Shown piece by piece: positions 1 to 8,303 of a stretch of DNA of 64,000 bases (the stretch's first letter is position 1; each line of letters opens with the position of its first letter). The notes under the pieces are model-generated. The model saw only the letters and a list, made by a program, of their open reading frames with translations. It did not search any database and was not told the origin of the DNA. Origin of the DNA: Collinsella sp. BA40 (GTDB taxonomy: Bacteria; Actinomycetota; Coriobacteriia; Coriobacteriales; Coriobacteriaceae); contig NZ_VOWY01000010.1 in assembly GCF_008014645.1 (NCBI RefSeq), forward strand, positions 186,407-250,406, read 5' to 3'. A program made the position numbers and the translations under genes.

Positions 1-1
1 C

Positions 2-1009
2 CTCGATGAGCTGCAGCGATTCCTCGATCGGCGTGCACCCGGCCGCGACGCCACCGCCACCAGCCGAAACGAGGCCGACAAGGTGCGCATCGTATCCGGA
101 ATCGTCGACGGATACACGTGCGGAGCCCCCATCGCCGCCGTCATCGTCAACGACGACACCCGCTCCGTCGACTACGAGGAGCTTGGCCGGATTCCGCGAC
201 CGGGACATGCCGATTACACTGCATTCATCAAATATCGCGGCCATCACGACGTAGCGGGCGGCGGCCATTTTTCCGGGAGGCTCACCGCTCCGCTTTGCAT
301 CGCGGGCGGTATCGCAAAACAGGTGCTTGCCCGCCATGGCGTGAGAATAGCAGCTCATATCTCCGCATTGGGGCCCCGTCCCGTTGTGGACGAGCCGCTC
401 GACGCCATGCACATCGTCCCGAAGCAGATCGATTCCATTCGAAGCAATTCCCTTCCCTGCATCGACCCGGACGCTGCAAGCGCCATGCGCGATACCATTT
501 CCCATGCCAAACTCTCCCTCGACAGCGTGGGCGGTACGGTTGAGTGCGTCGCCTACGGCATGCCGGCTGGAATCGGAGACCCTATGTTCGACGGCATCGA
601 GAATCGGATCGCACGCATCGCCTTCGGTATCCCGGCTGTCAAGGGCGTCGAATTCGGCGACGGCTTTGCATCCGCGCGACGCTACGGCAGCGAGCACAAC
701 GACCCCTATCACCTGGTCGATGGAACCGCGCAGCCCATGTCGAACAACGCAGGGGGAATCCTCGGGGGCATCACCACGGGGCTGCCCATCGTCTGGAACA
801 TGTCAATAAAGCCAACGCCCTCGATAGGCCGCAAGCAGGCGAGCGTCGACCTGGTTGAGGGGCACGAAACCGTTCTTTCCATTCGCGGAAGACACGACCC
901 GTGCATCGTGCCACGAGCCGTTCCCGTTGCCGAAGCGGTCTGCGCGCTCGCCTTGCTTGACGCCCTGCTCGAGGACGCGGCTCCCGTCATGCCCCCACTG
1001 GAAGCGTGA
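2..1009 (+). CDS. aroC: Chorismate synthase (5' end outside window)
   Basis: Catalyses the last shikimate step, EPSP to chorismate, using reduced FMN. The reading frame is open from base 2 and already matches the family at the edge (LDELQRFLDRRAPGRDAT), so the true start lies upstream and roughly the first 35-40 residues are missing. The internal GTG at 83 is not the start. Visible family blocks include GGGHFSGRLTAP, which carries a conserved active-site His, the GVEFGDGF region, SNNAGGILGGITTG and the KPTPSIG segment. It is the first visible gene of a plus-strand run followed by chorismate mutase, aroE-aroK and aroQ, consistent with a shikimate operon. The identification is secure. Confidence 0.97.
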   Translation, partial: LDELQRFLDRRAPGRDATATSRNEADKVRIVSGIVDGYTCGAPIAAVIVNDDTRSVDYEELGRIPRPGHADYTAFIKYRGHHDVAGGGHFSGRLTAPLCIAGGIAKQVLARHGVRIAAHISALGPRPVVDEPLDAMHIVPKQIDSIRSNSLPCIDPDAASAMRDTISHAKLSLDSVGGTVECVAYGMPAGIGDPMFDGIENRIARIAFGIPAVKGVEFGDGFASARRYGSEHNDPYHLVDGTAQPMSNNAGGILGGITTGLPIVWNMSIKPTPSIGRKQASVDLVEGHETVLSIRGRHDPCIVPRAVPVAEAVCALALLDALLEDAAPVMPPLEA

Positions 1010-1040
1010 CCCCCGTATACCGTGATGTAAGGAGCGCGCC

Positions 1041-1391
1041 ATGCAGCTCGATGAACTTCGCCAAAAGATAGATCGCATCGACAACGACCTTGTCACCCTG
1101 CTCGATGCACGGCTCGATATGGCCGCTGCAATAGCAAAGGCAAAGCAGGCGACCGGTGCACCCCTATACGACCCCGAGCGCGAGCAGCTCAAGCTCGCAT
1201 GGGTCGCGGAGCGAGTCGCCCCGCAGCGCGCGGATACGATGCGCGCCCTCTTCACCCATATCATGGATGCCAACAAAGCTGAACAGGTCCTTGCGCTTCG
1301 GCAACTCGAATGCAGCGCCATGCCGTCGCGCGACGCCAGCCCATCCCCCGAGGCAGCCGGATCGGACGGGCGCCATGCCGTCCACGAGTAA
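1041..1391 (+). CDS. Chorismate mutase, AroQ class, monofunctional
   Basis: Predicted cytoplasmic all-helical enzyme converting chorismate to prephenate, the first step toward Phe and Tyr. The N-terminal 85 residues fit the AroQ fold: LRQKIDRID, an Arg in LLDARL, the IAKAK lysine, and YDPEREQ with the Asp/Arg/Glu active-site cluster. A Ser/Pro/Ala-rich tail of about 30 residues follows and is not conserved in the family. The ATG is preceded by AAGGAG at good spacing. It lies 31 nt after aroC and ends 19 nt before the aroE-aroK start, so it is probably cotranscribed. No prephenate dehydratase or regulatory domain is attached. Confidence 0.9.
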   Translation: MQLDELRQKIDRIDNDLVTLLDARLDMAAAIAKAKQATGAPLYDPEREQLKLAWVAERVAPQRADTMRALFTHIMDANKAEQVLALRQLECSAMPSRDASPSPEAAGSDGRHAVHE

Positions 1392-1410
1392 CAACGATGG
1401 AGGTACTCGA

Positions 1411-2661
1411 ATGAAACAGAGACCGTACGGTGTTTTAGGCAGATTGCTCGGACACAGCTATACCCCGGTGATCTACCGCGAGCTCGCCGGCCTGGACTAC
1501 CGCACATTCGAACGCGAACCCGAAGAAGTCGCATCGTTTCTAGCTGGCGACAGCTGGGAAGGCATCAACGTGACCATTCCCTATAAACGGGATGTCATGC
1601 CATACCTTGATGATGTCTCCCCCATCGCCCGGCGGCTTGGCAACGTGAACACCATCACGCGTCTGCCCGACGGTCGCCTACGTGGAGACAACACGGACTA
1701 TTACGGTTTTCGCGTACTCATCCAGAGCATGGAGATCGACCTTGCAGGCAAGACCGCCCTGGTCTTCGGCGGTGACGGCGGCGCCGGATCAACGTGTTGC
1801 ACGGTTCTATCGGACCTCGGCATGGAGGTGCATCCCGTAGCCCGTGCGGGCGCGGTGACCTACGACGACCTCGGACGCTGGGGCCACGCGGCGGTTGCCG
1901 TCAACTGCACGCCCGTCGGTATGTATCCAGCATGCCCAGCAAGCGTATGCAGCCTGGATGCCCTCTCAGGGCTCGAAGGACTCATCGATATCGTATACAA
2001 CCCGGCGCGCACCGACTTGATGATGCAGGCGGAGCGACGCGGCATCCCGTGCGCGGGCGGACTGCTCATGCTCGTCGCGCAGGCAGCGCGGGCCGTGGAA
2101 CTCTATACGGGAGAGGTCATCTCGCACGAACGTATGCTCGAGGTGACCCGCCATCTCGCATCCGCCGAGGAGAACATCGTTCTTATCGGCATGCCGGGCT
2201 CCGGCAAAACGCAGGTAGCCCGATCCATCTCGGAACTCACCGGGCGTCCTCACATCGATACCGACCACGTCATCGCCGAACGACACGCCATGACGTGCGA
2301 GGATTTCATAAACAAGCATGGTGAGGCAGCCTTTCGCGAGGAGGAGACGCGCGTGCTGCAGGAAACGGCGTCGAAAAGCGGCACCGTTATCTCCTGCGGG
2401 GGCGGCGTGGTCGAACGAACGGCTAACTACGAATTGCTCCATCAGAACAGCCGCATCGTCATGCTTGACCGCTCGCTTGCCGAGCTCTCGGTAGATGGAC
2501 GGCCGTTGAGCAAGCGAGAAGGCGTCGAGCAGCTGGCGGCACGGCGCATGCACGCGTACCGGACCTGGGCCGATATCGTTGTCGACGTCCAGGGAACCGC
2601 CGCCGATACGGCGCGCGACGTCCTGTCGAAGCTCGAGCGCGCCGCATATCCAAACCGCTAG
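1411..2661 (+). CDS. aroE-aroK: Bifunctional shikimate dehydrogenase - shikimate kinase fusion
   Basis: A 416-residue protein joining two consecutive shikimate steps. Residues 1-245 are AroE-like: LLGHSYTP substrate loop, VTIPYK with the catalytic Lys at about 59, GDNTD with the partner Asp, a glycine-rich NADP loop GGDGGAGST near 120-128, and NCTPVGMYP. Residues 253-416 are a shikimate kinase: P-loop GMPGSGKT (260-267), DTD shikimate-binding Asp, FREEE, CGGGVV and DGRPLS. Both halves look active. I chose the ATG at 1411, preceded by GGAGG, rather than in-frame codons further up inside the mutase gene. The reading frame runs through the junction without a stop. A second shikimate kinase lies at 10600-11133. 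Confidence 0.93.
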   Translation: MKQRPYGVLGRLLGHSYTPVIYRELAGLDYRTFEREPEEVASFLAGDSWEGINVTIPYKRDVMPYLDDVSPIARRLGNVNTITRLPDGRLRGDNTDYYGFRVLIQSMEIDLAGKTALVFGGDGGAGSTCCTVLSDLGMEVHPVARAGAVTYDDLGRWGHAAVAVNCTPVGMYPACPASVCSLDALSGLEGLIDIVYNPARTDLMMQAERRGIPCAGGLLMLVAQAARAVELYTGEVISHERMLEVTRHLASAEENIVLIGMPGSGKTQVARSISELTGRPHIDTDHVIAERHAMTCEDFINKHGEAAFREEETRVLQETASKSGTVISCGGGVVERTANYELLHQNSRIVMLDRSLAELSVDGRPLSKREGVEQLAARRMHAYRTWADIVVDVQGTAADTARDVLSKLERAAYPNR

Positions 2662-2669
2662 GAGCGAGC

Positions 2670-3107
2670 ATGAAACTGCTTGTCATCAATGGGCCCAACA
2701 TCAATATGCTGGGGATCCGGGAGCCTGATATCTACGGAAACGAGACATACGAGCAGCTCGTCGAGGTTTGCCATGAAACCGCCGAGCGCCTCGGGGTCGA
2801 AACGCTCGACTGCTTCCAGTCAAACCACGAGGGAGCCCTCGTCGACGCCATCCAGATGTCGTATGGCGTGTACGACGGAATCGTGATCAATCCCGCCGCC
2901 TATACGCACACGAGCATCGCCCTGCTCGATGCCATAACAGCCGTGGGCATCCCCACCATAGAGGTGCACGTCTCAGCGATCGAAGAACGCGAAGCGTTCC
3001 GACAAAGATCCTATATCCGCGATGCATGCATCACGACGGTAAGCGGCGAAGGAATACAGGGATACGCCCGCGCGCTCGAGCTGCTCGTCGATGCGTTGAC
3101 GGACTAG
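2670..3107 (+). CDS. aroQ: 3-dehydroquinate dehydratase, type II
   Basis: Converts 3-dehydroquinate to 3-dehydroshikimate by the type II dodecameric mechanism. The 145-residue length is typical. Seen: NGPNINMLG, REPDIYG (Arg and catalytic Tyr of the lid loop), QSNHEG, INPAAYTHTS (Asn and catalytic His) and EVHVS (His), all expected for an active enzyme. It starts 8 nt after the aroE-aroK stop behind GGAGCG. Its TAG stop shares a CTAG palindrome with the stop codon of convergent recN. It is the last gene of the plus-strand aromatic operon. Confidence 0.97.
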   Translation: MKLLVINGPNINMLGIREPDIYGNETYEQLVEVCHETAERLGVETLDCFQSNHEGALVDAIQMSYGVYDGIVINPAAYTHTSIALLDAITAVGIPTIEVHVSAIEEREAFRQRSYIRDACITTVSGEGIQGYARALELLVDALTD

Positions 3108-4732
3108 GACCAACCCAACAGCGAGCGCGCGTGGGCAAGCGATGCTTCGGACTGCTCGCCTGAAAGCATGCGTGCGACTTCCTCCACACGCTCTTCTCCA
3201 TCTACCGCCTCGAGGGACGTGACGGGAACGCCGTCGTCGGCAGGGGTCTTGCGCACCACATAGTGATGGGATGCCGCCACCGCCACCTGCGCGAGGTGCG
3301 TGACAACGATAACCTGATGCGTTCGAGCCAGATCCGAGAGCACCGCAGCGAGCGAGCGAGCGGTGGCACCGCCCACGCCGGCATCGACCTCGTCGAATAC
3401 GAGGGTCGAAGCGGTATCCGCCGAACCGAGCACGACCTTCGTTGCAAGCAGGACGCGGGAGAGCTCGCCACCCGAGGCGATACGGCGCAAAGGCCGCGCC
3501 GCAAGACCGCTGCCGCTTCGATACAGCAGCTCGCAGCTCGCGGGACCAGACGCGCTCCAGCGTTCGCGCGGAAGAACCCTCTGGTCCCAGACGAGTTCGG
3601 CACCGACCATCTCGAGGCGCTGCATATGGCGCATGGTTTCGCGGCAGAATCGAGGCCCCGCGGCAGCACGACGCTTCATAAGGAGCCGCGCAGCATCCTG
3701 CAACGCGCTCTCGGCTGCATCCTCCGCCGCACGGGCCCGGCGCAACCGTTCGCCCCCCTCGTCGACCAAGCTCAGCAGCTCCTGGGCTTCCTCATAGCGA
3801 CGAAACACATCGTCCATGGAAGGTCCAAACTGGCGCATGAGGCCCTTGAGGGAGCTGAAACGCTCTTGGGAGCGTGCTAGCTCGATTGGATCGAGCTCGA
3901 TGCCGTCGCGATAGGCACGCAGGCTGGAGGCTGCATCTTCGATGATGATCGAAGCCTCGGAAAGGGTATCGGCAAACGCACCCAATGCGGAATCGACCCG
4001 GGCCATCCGCGATAAGTCGGCGATGGCGGAATTAAGCGCATCGAGCGACCCTCCCTCATCGGACAGCATTGCCTGAGCATCATGGGCGCAACGAGCGAGA
4101 GATTCCGCATACTCGGCGCGGGGAAGCGCCGCCTCGAGCTCTTCGTACTCACCGGGACGAGGATCCACTTCGGCGATGCGATCCGCGCAGAACCGGGCCT
4201 CATCGAGCTGAGCGCCCTGAGTTCGTACGGCGGCCTCGACGCGCTCGCGCTCCTCGGTGGCAGCACGAAGGGCATGCCACGCCTCGCGATATGCGGCAAG
4301 AGAGGCCTGTACGGGTTCGCCCGCCCAGGCGTCGACCATCTCGGCATGGTAGGAAGGGTCCAGCAGACGTTGATGCTCATGCTGACCGCAGAGGTCGACA
4401 AGGGGTCTGACCCGAACGGAAAGCTCCCGCACGCTGGCGATGGCCCCATCAATCTTCACACGGCTACGGCCATCGGCCGAAACGGTGCGAACCACGGAAA
4501 AGCCTTCGGGGTCATCGAGGTCGCGATACAGACGGCCCTCCACGCGCAAGGCGTCGGCACCCTCGCGAACCGCCGAAGCATCGGCGCGCTCCCCCATCAA
4601 CAGCTTCAAAGCCGAAAGAAGAGCCGTCTTGCCAGCACCCGTCTCGCCCGTCAGGACCGTGAGTCCATCGCCCACCACGACGGACGCTTCGCGGATAAGC
4701 GCGAGGTTCTCGACACGGATTTCATCAATCAT
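3104..4732 (-). CDS. recN: DNA repair protein RecN
   Basis: SMC-like ATPase acting in double-strand-break repair and sister-chromatid cohesion. The 542-residue protein has an N-terminal ATPase half with P-loop GETGAGKT (residues 29-36), a long coiled-coil middle, and a C-terminal half with the SGGELSRVLLA signature, LVFDEVDAGVGG Walker B and VVTHLAQVA. The start is placed at the ATG at 4732, which begins the conserved MIDEIRVENLALI; upstream in-frame codons would extend into nadK without family similarity. It overlaps the nadK stop by 8 bp, suggesting coupling in tlyA-nadK-recN, and converges with aroQ. Confidence 0.96.
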   Translation of the reverse strand: MIDEIRVENLALIREASVVVGDGLTVLTGETGAGKTALLSALKLLMGERADASAVREGADALRVEGRLYRDLDDPEGFSVVRTVSADGRSRVKIDGAIASVRELSVRVRPLVDLCGQHEHQRLLDPSYHAEMVDAWAGEPVQASLAAYREAWHALRAATEERERVEAAVRTQGAQLDEARFCADRIAEVDPRPGEYEELEAALPRAEYAESLARCAHDAQAMLSDEGGSLDALNSAIADLSRMARVDSALGAFADTLSEASIIIEDAASSLRAYRDGIELDPIELARSQERFSSLKGLMRQFGPSMDDVFRRYEEAQELLSLVDEGGERLRRARAAEDAAESALQDAARLLMKRRAAAGPRFCRETMRHMQRLEMVGAELVWDQRVLPRERWSASGPASCELLYRSGSGLAARPLRRIASGGELSRVLLATKVVLGSADTASTLVFDEVDAGVGGATARSLAAVLSDLARTHQVIVVTHLAQVAVAASHHYVVRKTPADDGVPVTSLEAVDGEERVEEVARMLSGEQSEASLAHARSLLGWS

Positions 4733-5585
4733 GGCGACGCACTCCGTAGAAAACGCGGGACACCGAGGCGTAGAAGCTTTCGGGGCCGTAGTCGAGCAGC
4801 AGCGCGTCATGGGATGCGCGCGATACGACGACGCGATCGACTACGCCCTCGGGATCAAGGAACTGCCCATCGACCGCGATGGCGGGAACAGACGGACGAG
4901 ACGTCGACATCGTCACCTCGACGACGTCCGACGGCGACGTAAGAAAAGCGCGCGCCTGGATGGTGTGGGGCGCGATGGGAACGCATACCATACCCGTGAA
5001 CTCGGGGTTGACGATAGGGCCGCCGGCAGACAAAGCGTAGCCGGTTGAGCCCGTAGCGGTCGAGACGACCACGCCGTCGCCACGCAAGCGATCGATATGG
5101 TGCCCGGATACCGTCATATCGAATTCGACCATATCGGACAAGGGACCGCGCGCGAGCGCCATATCGTTCAGGGCGCTGGACCTAATTTCCGCAACGGAGC
5201 CGTCATCTCGCTCGGAGTAAACGCGAACATCCAGCCGTGAACGACGGCTCACATGCATCTCGCCGGCAAGGGCATCGGAGACGACGCCGAGAATATCGCG
5301 GTCCTCCGGGCTCGCTGCCGTCAAGAACCCCAGATGGCCGTAGGAAAGACCTAGAATCGGAATCTCACGGTCCCCCGCCAGTCGAACGGCACGCAGCAGC
5401 GTACCATCGCCGCCGAGGGAGATGACCAGGTCGCTCCCGTCGATATCGGCAGGTTCCGTGATGCCCGAGCGCTGGTCGGCGGCCCAGGCAACCTCGTAGC
5501 CCTGACGACCAAGCCAAAGCTCGAGCGTCAAACCGCTCTGCACGGCTTCATGCTTATAGAAATTAGGGACTAAAAACACCTTCAT
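4725..5585 (-). CDS. nadK: NAD kinase
   Basis: Phosphorylates NAD+ to NADP+. The 286-residue length is normal. Diagnostic motifs are SLGGDGTLL with the catalytic Asp, the NDMALARG region (equivalent of the NE/D motif), and the nucleotide-binding GDGVVVSTATGSTGYALSAGGPI region of the family. It overlaps tlyA by 4 bp (ATGA) and recN by 8 bp. The tlyA-nadK-recN order is widespread in Gram-positive bacteria and supports the call. Confidence 0.97.
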   Translation of the reverse strand: MKVFLVPNFYKHEAVQSGLTLELWLGRQGYEVAWAADQRSGITEPADIDGSDLVISLGGDGTLLRAVRLAGDREIPILGLSYGHLGFLTAASPEDRDILGVVSDALAGEMHVSRRSRLDVRVYSERDDGSVAEIRSSALNDMALARGPLSDMVEFDMTVSGHHIDRLRGDGVVVSTATGSTGYALSAGGPIVNPEFTGMVCVPIAPHTIQARAFLTSPSDVVEVTMSTSRPSVPAIAVDGQFLDPEGVVDRVVVSRASHDALLLDYGPESFYASVSRVFYGVRRHD

Positions 5586-6385
5586 AGCAGCTCCGCCTTC
5601 GCGATGAGGCTCTCGACCTGCGCCTCCAGCTCGCTGGGAGACGATGTCGAGAAGCGCATGCGATCACCATAAAGAAAGAACTCGCGATTTCCCTTCGCGC
5701 CGGTAATGGGAGACGCGCACACATCGACCGGATACAGGCCCTTGTCCGCGAAGAGCCCGATCACGCGACCAAGCACCTCGTGATGAACACGGGGGTCTCG
5801 CACGACGCCACCTTCGCCGACTTGGCTCGAAGGGGCTTCGAACTGAGGTTTAACCAGGGTTACGAATGCGCCCTCATCGCTCAGGACGGACAGGACGGCA
5901 TCGATGACCGCGCCGACGCTCGTAAACGACACGTCGCAGACAGCCAGGTCGCAACAGGCTGAATACCCGAGCCCGGGAAGCTCGACGATATTCGTACGCT
6001 CGAGCAGTGTCACCCGAGCGTCCTGGCGAAGCGACCAATCGAATTGGGCGCGGCCCACATCGACCGAGATGACCCGCGACGCCCCGCGCTTCAAAAGGCA
6101 ATCGGTAAACCCGCCCGTGGAGCATCCCACATCGAGGCATGCAAGGCCGTCGGGGTCGATTGAAAACGAATCAAGGGCACCTGCGAGCTTGACCCCGCCG
6201 CGACCCACATAGGGAATACGGCCCTTCACGTGGAGCTCGATGCCCGGCACGACCTTCATACCCGGAGATGACAGCCGCTCTCCACCGGAGGAGACGAGGC
6301 CGGCCATCAATGTGCGCAGGGCATCTGCGCGATTCTCGCAGATGCCCTGTGAAATCAATTCGTCGTCGAGTCGAACGCGCTTCAT
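5582..6385 (-). CDS. tlyA: TlyA-type rRNA (cytidine-2'-O) methyltransferase
   Basis: S4-domain RNA methyltransferase of the TlyA/FtsJ group; characterised members methylate 16S and 23S rRNA and confer capreomycin sensitivity, while the old 'hemolysin' label is historical. The N-terminal 60 residues form an S4-like RNA-binding domain (RLDDELISQGICENR). The Rossmann methyltransferase follows with LDVGCSTGGFTDCLL as SAM motif I, the CDVSF motif, and the TLVKPQFE block carrying the catalytic Lys. The 267-residue length is typical. It overlaps xseB and nadK by 4 bp each, so translation is probably coupled. Confidence 0.94.
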   Translation of the reverse strand: MKRVRLDDELISQGICENRADALRTLMAGLVSSGGERLSSPGMKVVPGIELHVKGRIPYVGRGGVKLAGALDSFSIDPDGLACLDVGCSTGGFTDCLLKRGASRVISVDVGRAQFDWSLRQDARVTLLERTNIVELPGLGYSACCDLAVCDVSFTSVGAVIDAVLSVLSDEGAFVTLVKPQFEAPSSQVGEGGVVRDPRVHHEVLGRVIGLFADKGLYPVDVCASPITGAKGNREFFLYGDRMRFSTSSPSELEAQVESLIAKAELL

Positions 6386-6642
6386 GACGCGTCCTCGGGG
6401 CTCGAGGGATCAGCAGCCGATGCCTCGATATCCGACTTGGAATCGGCGTCCAGAAGGTCGGCTTCGCGCGGCGAGAGCTCGAACTGGTCAACCATGTCGA
6501 CGGCCTTCGAACCCAAACGAATGGCTTCGTCAAACAAATCCAGGCTGCGCTCGAGCGACGTATCCTTCGAGCGAACGGTGGCGATGATCTCGTCGAGGCG
6601 CTCGGTGATGTCATCGAACGTCTTGACCGTGGTGTCGGCCAT
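6382..6642 (-). CDS. xseB: Exodeoxyribonuclease VII small subunit
   Basis: Small helical subunit that assembles along the XseA coiled coil in exonuclease VII. The 86-residue protein carries the family pattern of a first helix ending in the S-L-E-x-S-L motif (DTSLERSLDLFDEA), then a second helix, followed by an acidic low-complexity tail. It starts 2 nt after nusB and overlaps tlyA by 4 bp. The large-subunit gene xseA, which usually sits directly upstream, is absent: nusB abuts xseB instead. Confidence 0.85.
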   Translation of the reverse strand: MADTTVKTFDDITERLDEIIATVRSKDTSLERSLDLFDEAIRLGSKAVDMVDQFELSPREADLLDADSKSDIEASAADPSSPEDAS

Positions 6643-6644
6643 GC

Positions 6645-7205
6645 CTACTCACCCTCGGAAGCGAGCGGCACATCCTCGCATTCGGACTGAGCGAACTCAA
6701 GAGCCTCATCATCATTCGAGAGCGCGTCGGCCTCTTCGTCATCGAGTTCGACCTCATCGGTCTCGTCCTGAGGCGGCTCGGGGAGCTGGTCCATGCGAGC
6801 GATGCGCCCCAGAACGCCGTTCACGAAGCGCGACGACTCGTCCGTGCCGTAAGCCTTCGAGATCTCGACGGCTTCGTTGATCACCACGGCGTCATCGATT
6901 GCTTCGTCGCCATCGAGGAACCGCATCTCGTACACCGCAAGGCGAAGCAGGTTGCGATCGGTGCCGGGCATGCGATACAGGCTCCAATTGTGCGAGACCG
7001 ACTGCAGCGCGTAATCGATGCGATCGATCTGGTCATGGCAACCGCGTGCGAGCTCGACTGCATAGGCATCGAGCGGGCCCTTGGAAAGAAGGTAGTCGCC
7101 GGCAAGGACGTCGTCGACGGACAGGTCGAGCGCCTCGGCCTGGAAGATGATCTGAAGCGCCTGGCTACGGGCAAGGGTGCGCCCGCGTTCCACTTTTAGA
7201 CTCAC
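6645..7205 (-). CDS. nusB: Transcription antitermination factor NusB
   Basis: RNA-binding helical protein of the rRNA antitermination complex, which pairs with NusE (S10) at boxA. Family features: ARSQALQIIFQAE at the N terminus, VSHNWSLYRMPGTDRNLLRLAVYE in mid-protein, and VINEAVEISKAYGTDESSRFVNGVLGR near residue 130. After that comes an unusual 50-residue Asp/Glu-rich tail. The start is GTG at 7205 with AAGGAG six nt upstream; the nearby ATG at 7209 is out of frame. The ribosome-binding site overlaps the asp23 stop. Confidence 0.95.
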   Translation of the reverse strand: MSLKVERGRTLARSQALQIIFQAEALDLSVDDVLAGDYLLSKGPLDAYAVELARGCHDQIDRIDYALQSVSHNWSLYRMPGTDRNLLRLAVYEMRFLDGDEAIDDAVVINEAVEISKAYGTDESSRFVNGVLGRIARMDQLPEPPQDETDEVELDDEEADALSNDDEALEFAQSECEDVPLASEGE

Positions 7206-7208
7206 GCA

Positions 7209-7568
7209 TTACTCCTTGGGGAAAACGAGGCCGTCGATGCAGACATCGACCGAGCACACCTCGACACCAACCTGGGCGTCGATGGCGCGGGAAACGGCCT
7301 CGCGAATCGATTCGGCAAGCTTCTTGAAGGGATAGCCAAAGAAAACGGTGACGTGGACGGTGATGGCCAGCGTATCGTCGACGACAGCGGCCTCGACCGA
7401 CGGACCCGCGATCGGACCGCGTGCGGAGAACATCGACACGAGGTTGGTGGCGATATCCTTGACGCCGACAGCGGCAACGCCCTCGATCTCCTCGACAGCA
7501 CGCGAGACGATGGCGGCCAGGACCTCGGGAGCAATTCCCATTCCGGCGATCTTGATCTCTTCGGACAT
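7209..7568 (-). CDS. Asp23/Gls24 family protein
   Basis: Small cytoplasmic or membrane-associated Asp23-fold protein (119 residues). Members are linked to envelope stress and often sit just upstream of nusB, as here. The alternating pattern IAPEVLAAIVSRAVEEIEGV, then a hydrophobic VHVTVFFGYPFKKLAESIREAVSRAI segment and DVCIDGLVF, is typical. No membrane segment is seen. The ATG at 7568 has AGGAGG just upstream. A divergent paralogue is encoded at 55025-55378 next to the fakA-like gene. The molecular function of the family is not settled. Confidence 0.88.
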   Translation of the reverse strand: MSEEIKIAGMGIAPEVLAAIVSRAVEEIEGVAAVGVKDIATNLVSMFSARGPIAGPSVEAAVVDDTLAITVHVTVFFGYPFKKLAESIREAVSRAIDAQVGVEVCSVDVCIDGLVFPKE

Positions 7569-7600
7569 AGTCTCCTCCTTAGATCATGAATGAAATAAAG

Positions 7601-8164
7601 CTAGGCGCGGGAAACGAACTCGCCCGTACGGGTGTCGACCTTGATGCTCTCGCCCTCGTTGAGGTACATGGGGACCTGGACCACGGCGCCGGTGTCGATG
7701 GTGGCGGGCTTGTAAGCGCCCTGAACGGTGTCGCCCTTAGCACCCGGAACGGTCTCGGTGACCTCGGCGATGATGAACATGGGCGGGTTCACGCCCATGA
7801 GCTCCTCCTCGGCGTAGAGCAGCTGGCAGGTATCGTTCTCGCGCAGCCACTTGGCGTTGTCGCCCACGAAATCAGCGGGAACGGAAACCTGCTCGTAGGT
7901 CTCGTTGTCCATGAAGATGAAGTCGACGCCGTCGTTGTAGAGATACTGCATCTCCTTGGTGAAGAGCTGGACGCTCTCGAACTTGGAGCCAGCGTTGCAG
8001 GTCTGCTCGACGACGCGGCCGGTCTTGATGTCCTTGGTCTTATAGCGGACGAACGCGCCGCCCTTACCGGGCTTGACGTGCTGGAACTCTACGAGGGTGC
8101 ACACCTTGTCCTTGATGCGCAGACCCATGCCGTTCTTGAAATCAGCAGTGGAGATGGATGCCAT
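7601..8164 (-). CDS. efp: Elongation factor P
   Basis: Relieves ribosome stalling at consecutive prolines by binding between the P and E sites. With the ATG at 8164 the protein is 187 residues, the normal length; this start has AAAGG seven nt upstream, and an in-frame ATG at 8191 would add nine non-conserved residues. The first domain ends in the tip loop HVKPGKGGAF with the key Lys at residue 34, the position that is modified or bears the functional side chain. Domains II and III (LYNDGVDFIFMD, then GDTVQGAYKPATIDTGAVVQVP) are intact. It is followed by asp23 and nusB. Confidence 0.97.
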   Translation of the reverse strand: MASISTADFKNGMGLRIKDKVCTLVEFQHVKPGKGGAFVRYKTKDIKTGRVVEQTCNAGSKFESVQLFTKEMQYLYNDGVDFIFMDNETYEQVSVPADFVGDNAKWLRENDTCQLLYAEEELMGVNPPMFIIAEVTETVPGAKGDTVQGAYKPATIDTGAVVQVPMYLNEGESIKVDTRTGEFVSRA

Positions 8165-8214
8165 GGAAGTGCCTTTCTCTGTACGGAACATGCCGCTGAG
8201 CTTATAACTAGTCG

Positions 8215-8220
8215 ATTATA
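8215..8220 (-). promoter_or_regulatory. Candidate -10 element upstream of efp
   Basis: A perfect TATAAT on the minus strand lies about 50 nt before the efp start, in the 139-nt gap after pepQ. The -35 side is weak (TTCACG at 19-nt spacing is the best I see). It would give efp-asp23-nusB their own promoter. Confidence 0.45.
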
Positions 8221-8303
8221 CCTCATGCCGGCGCTCCCCCGTGAAGCGCACACACGATACGCAACTCGCAAGGAGCGCTGCCAAGGAATGAAACGAAGCG
8301 TAT

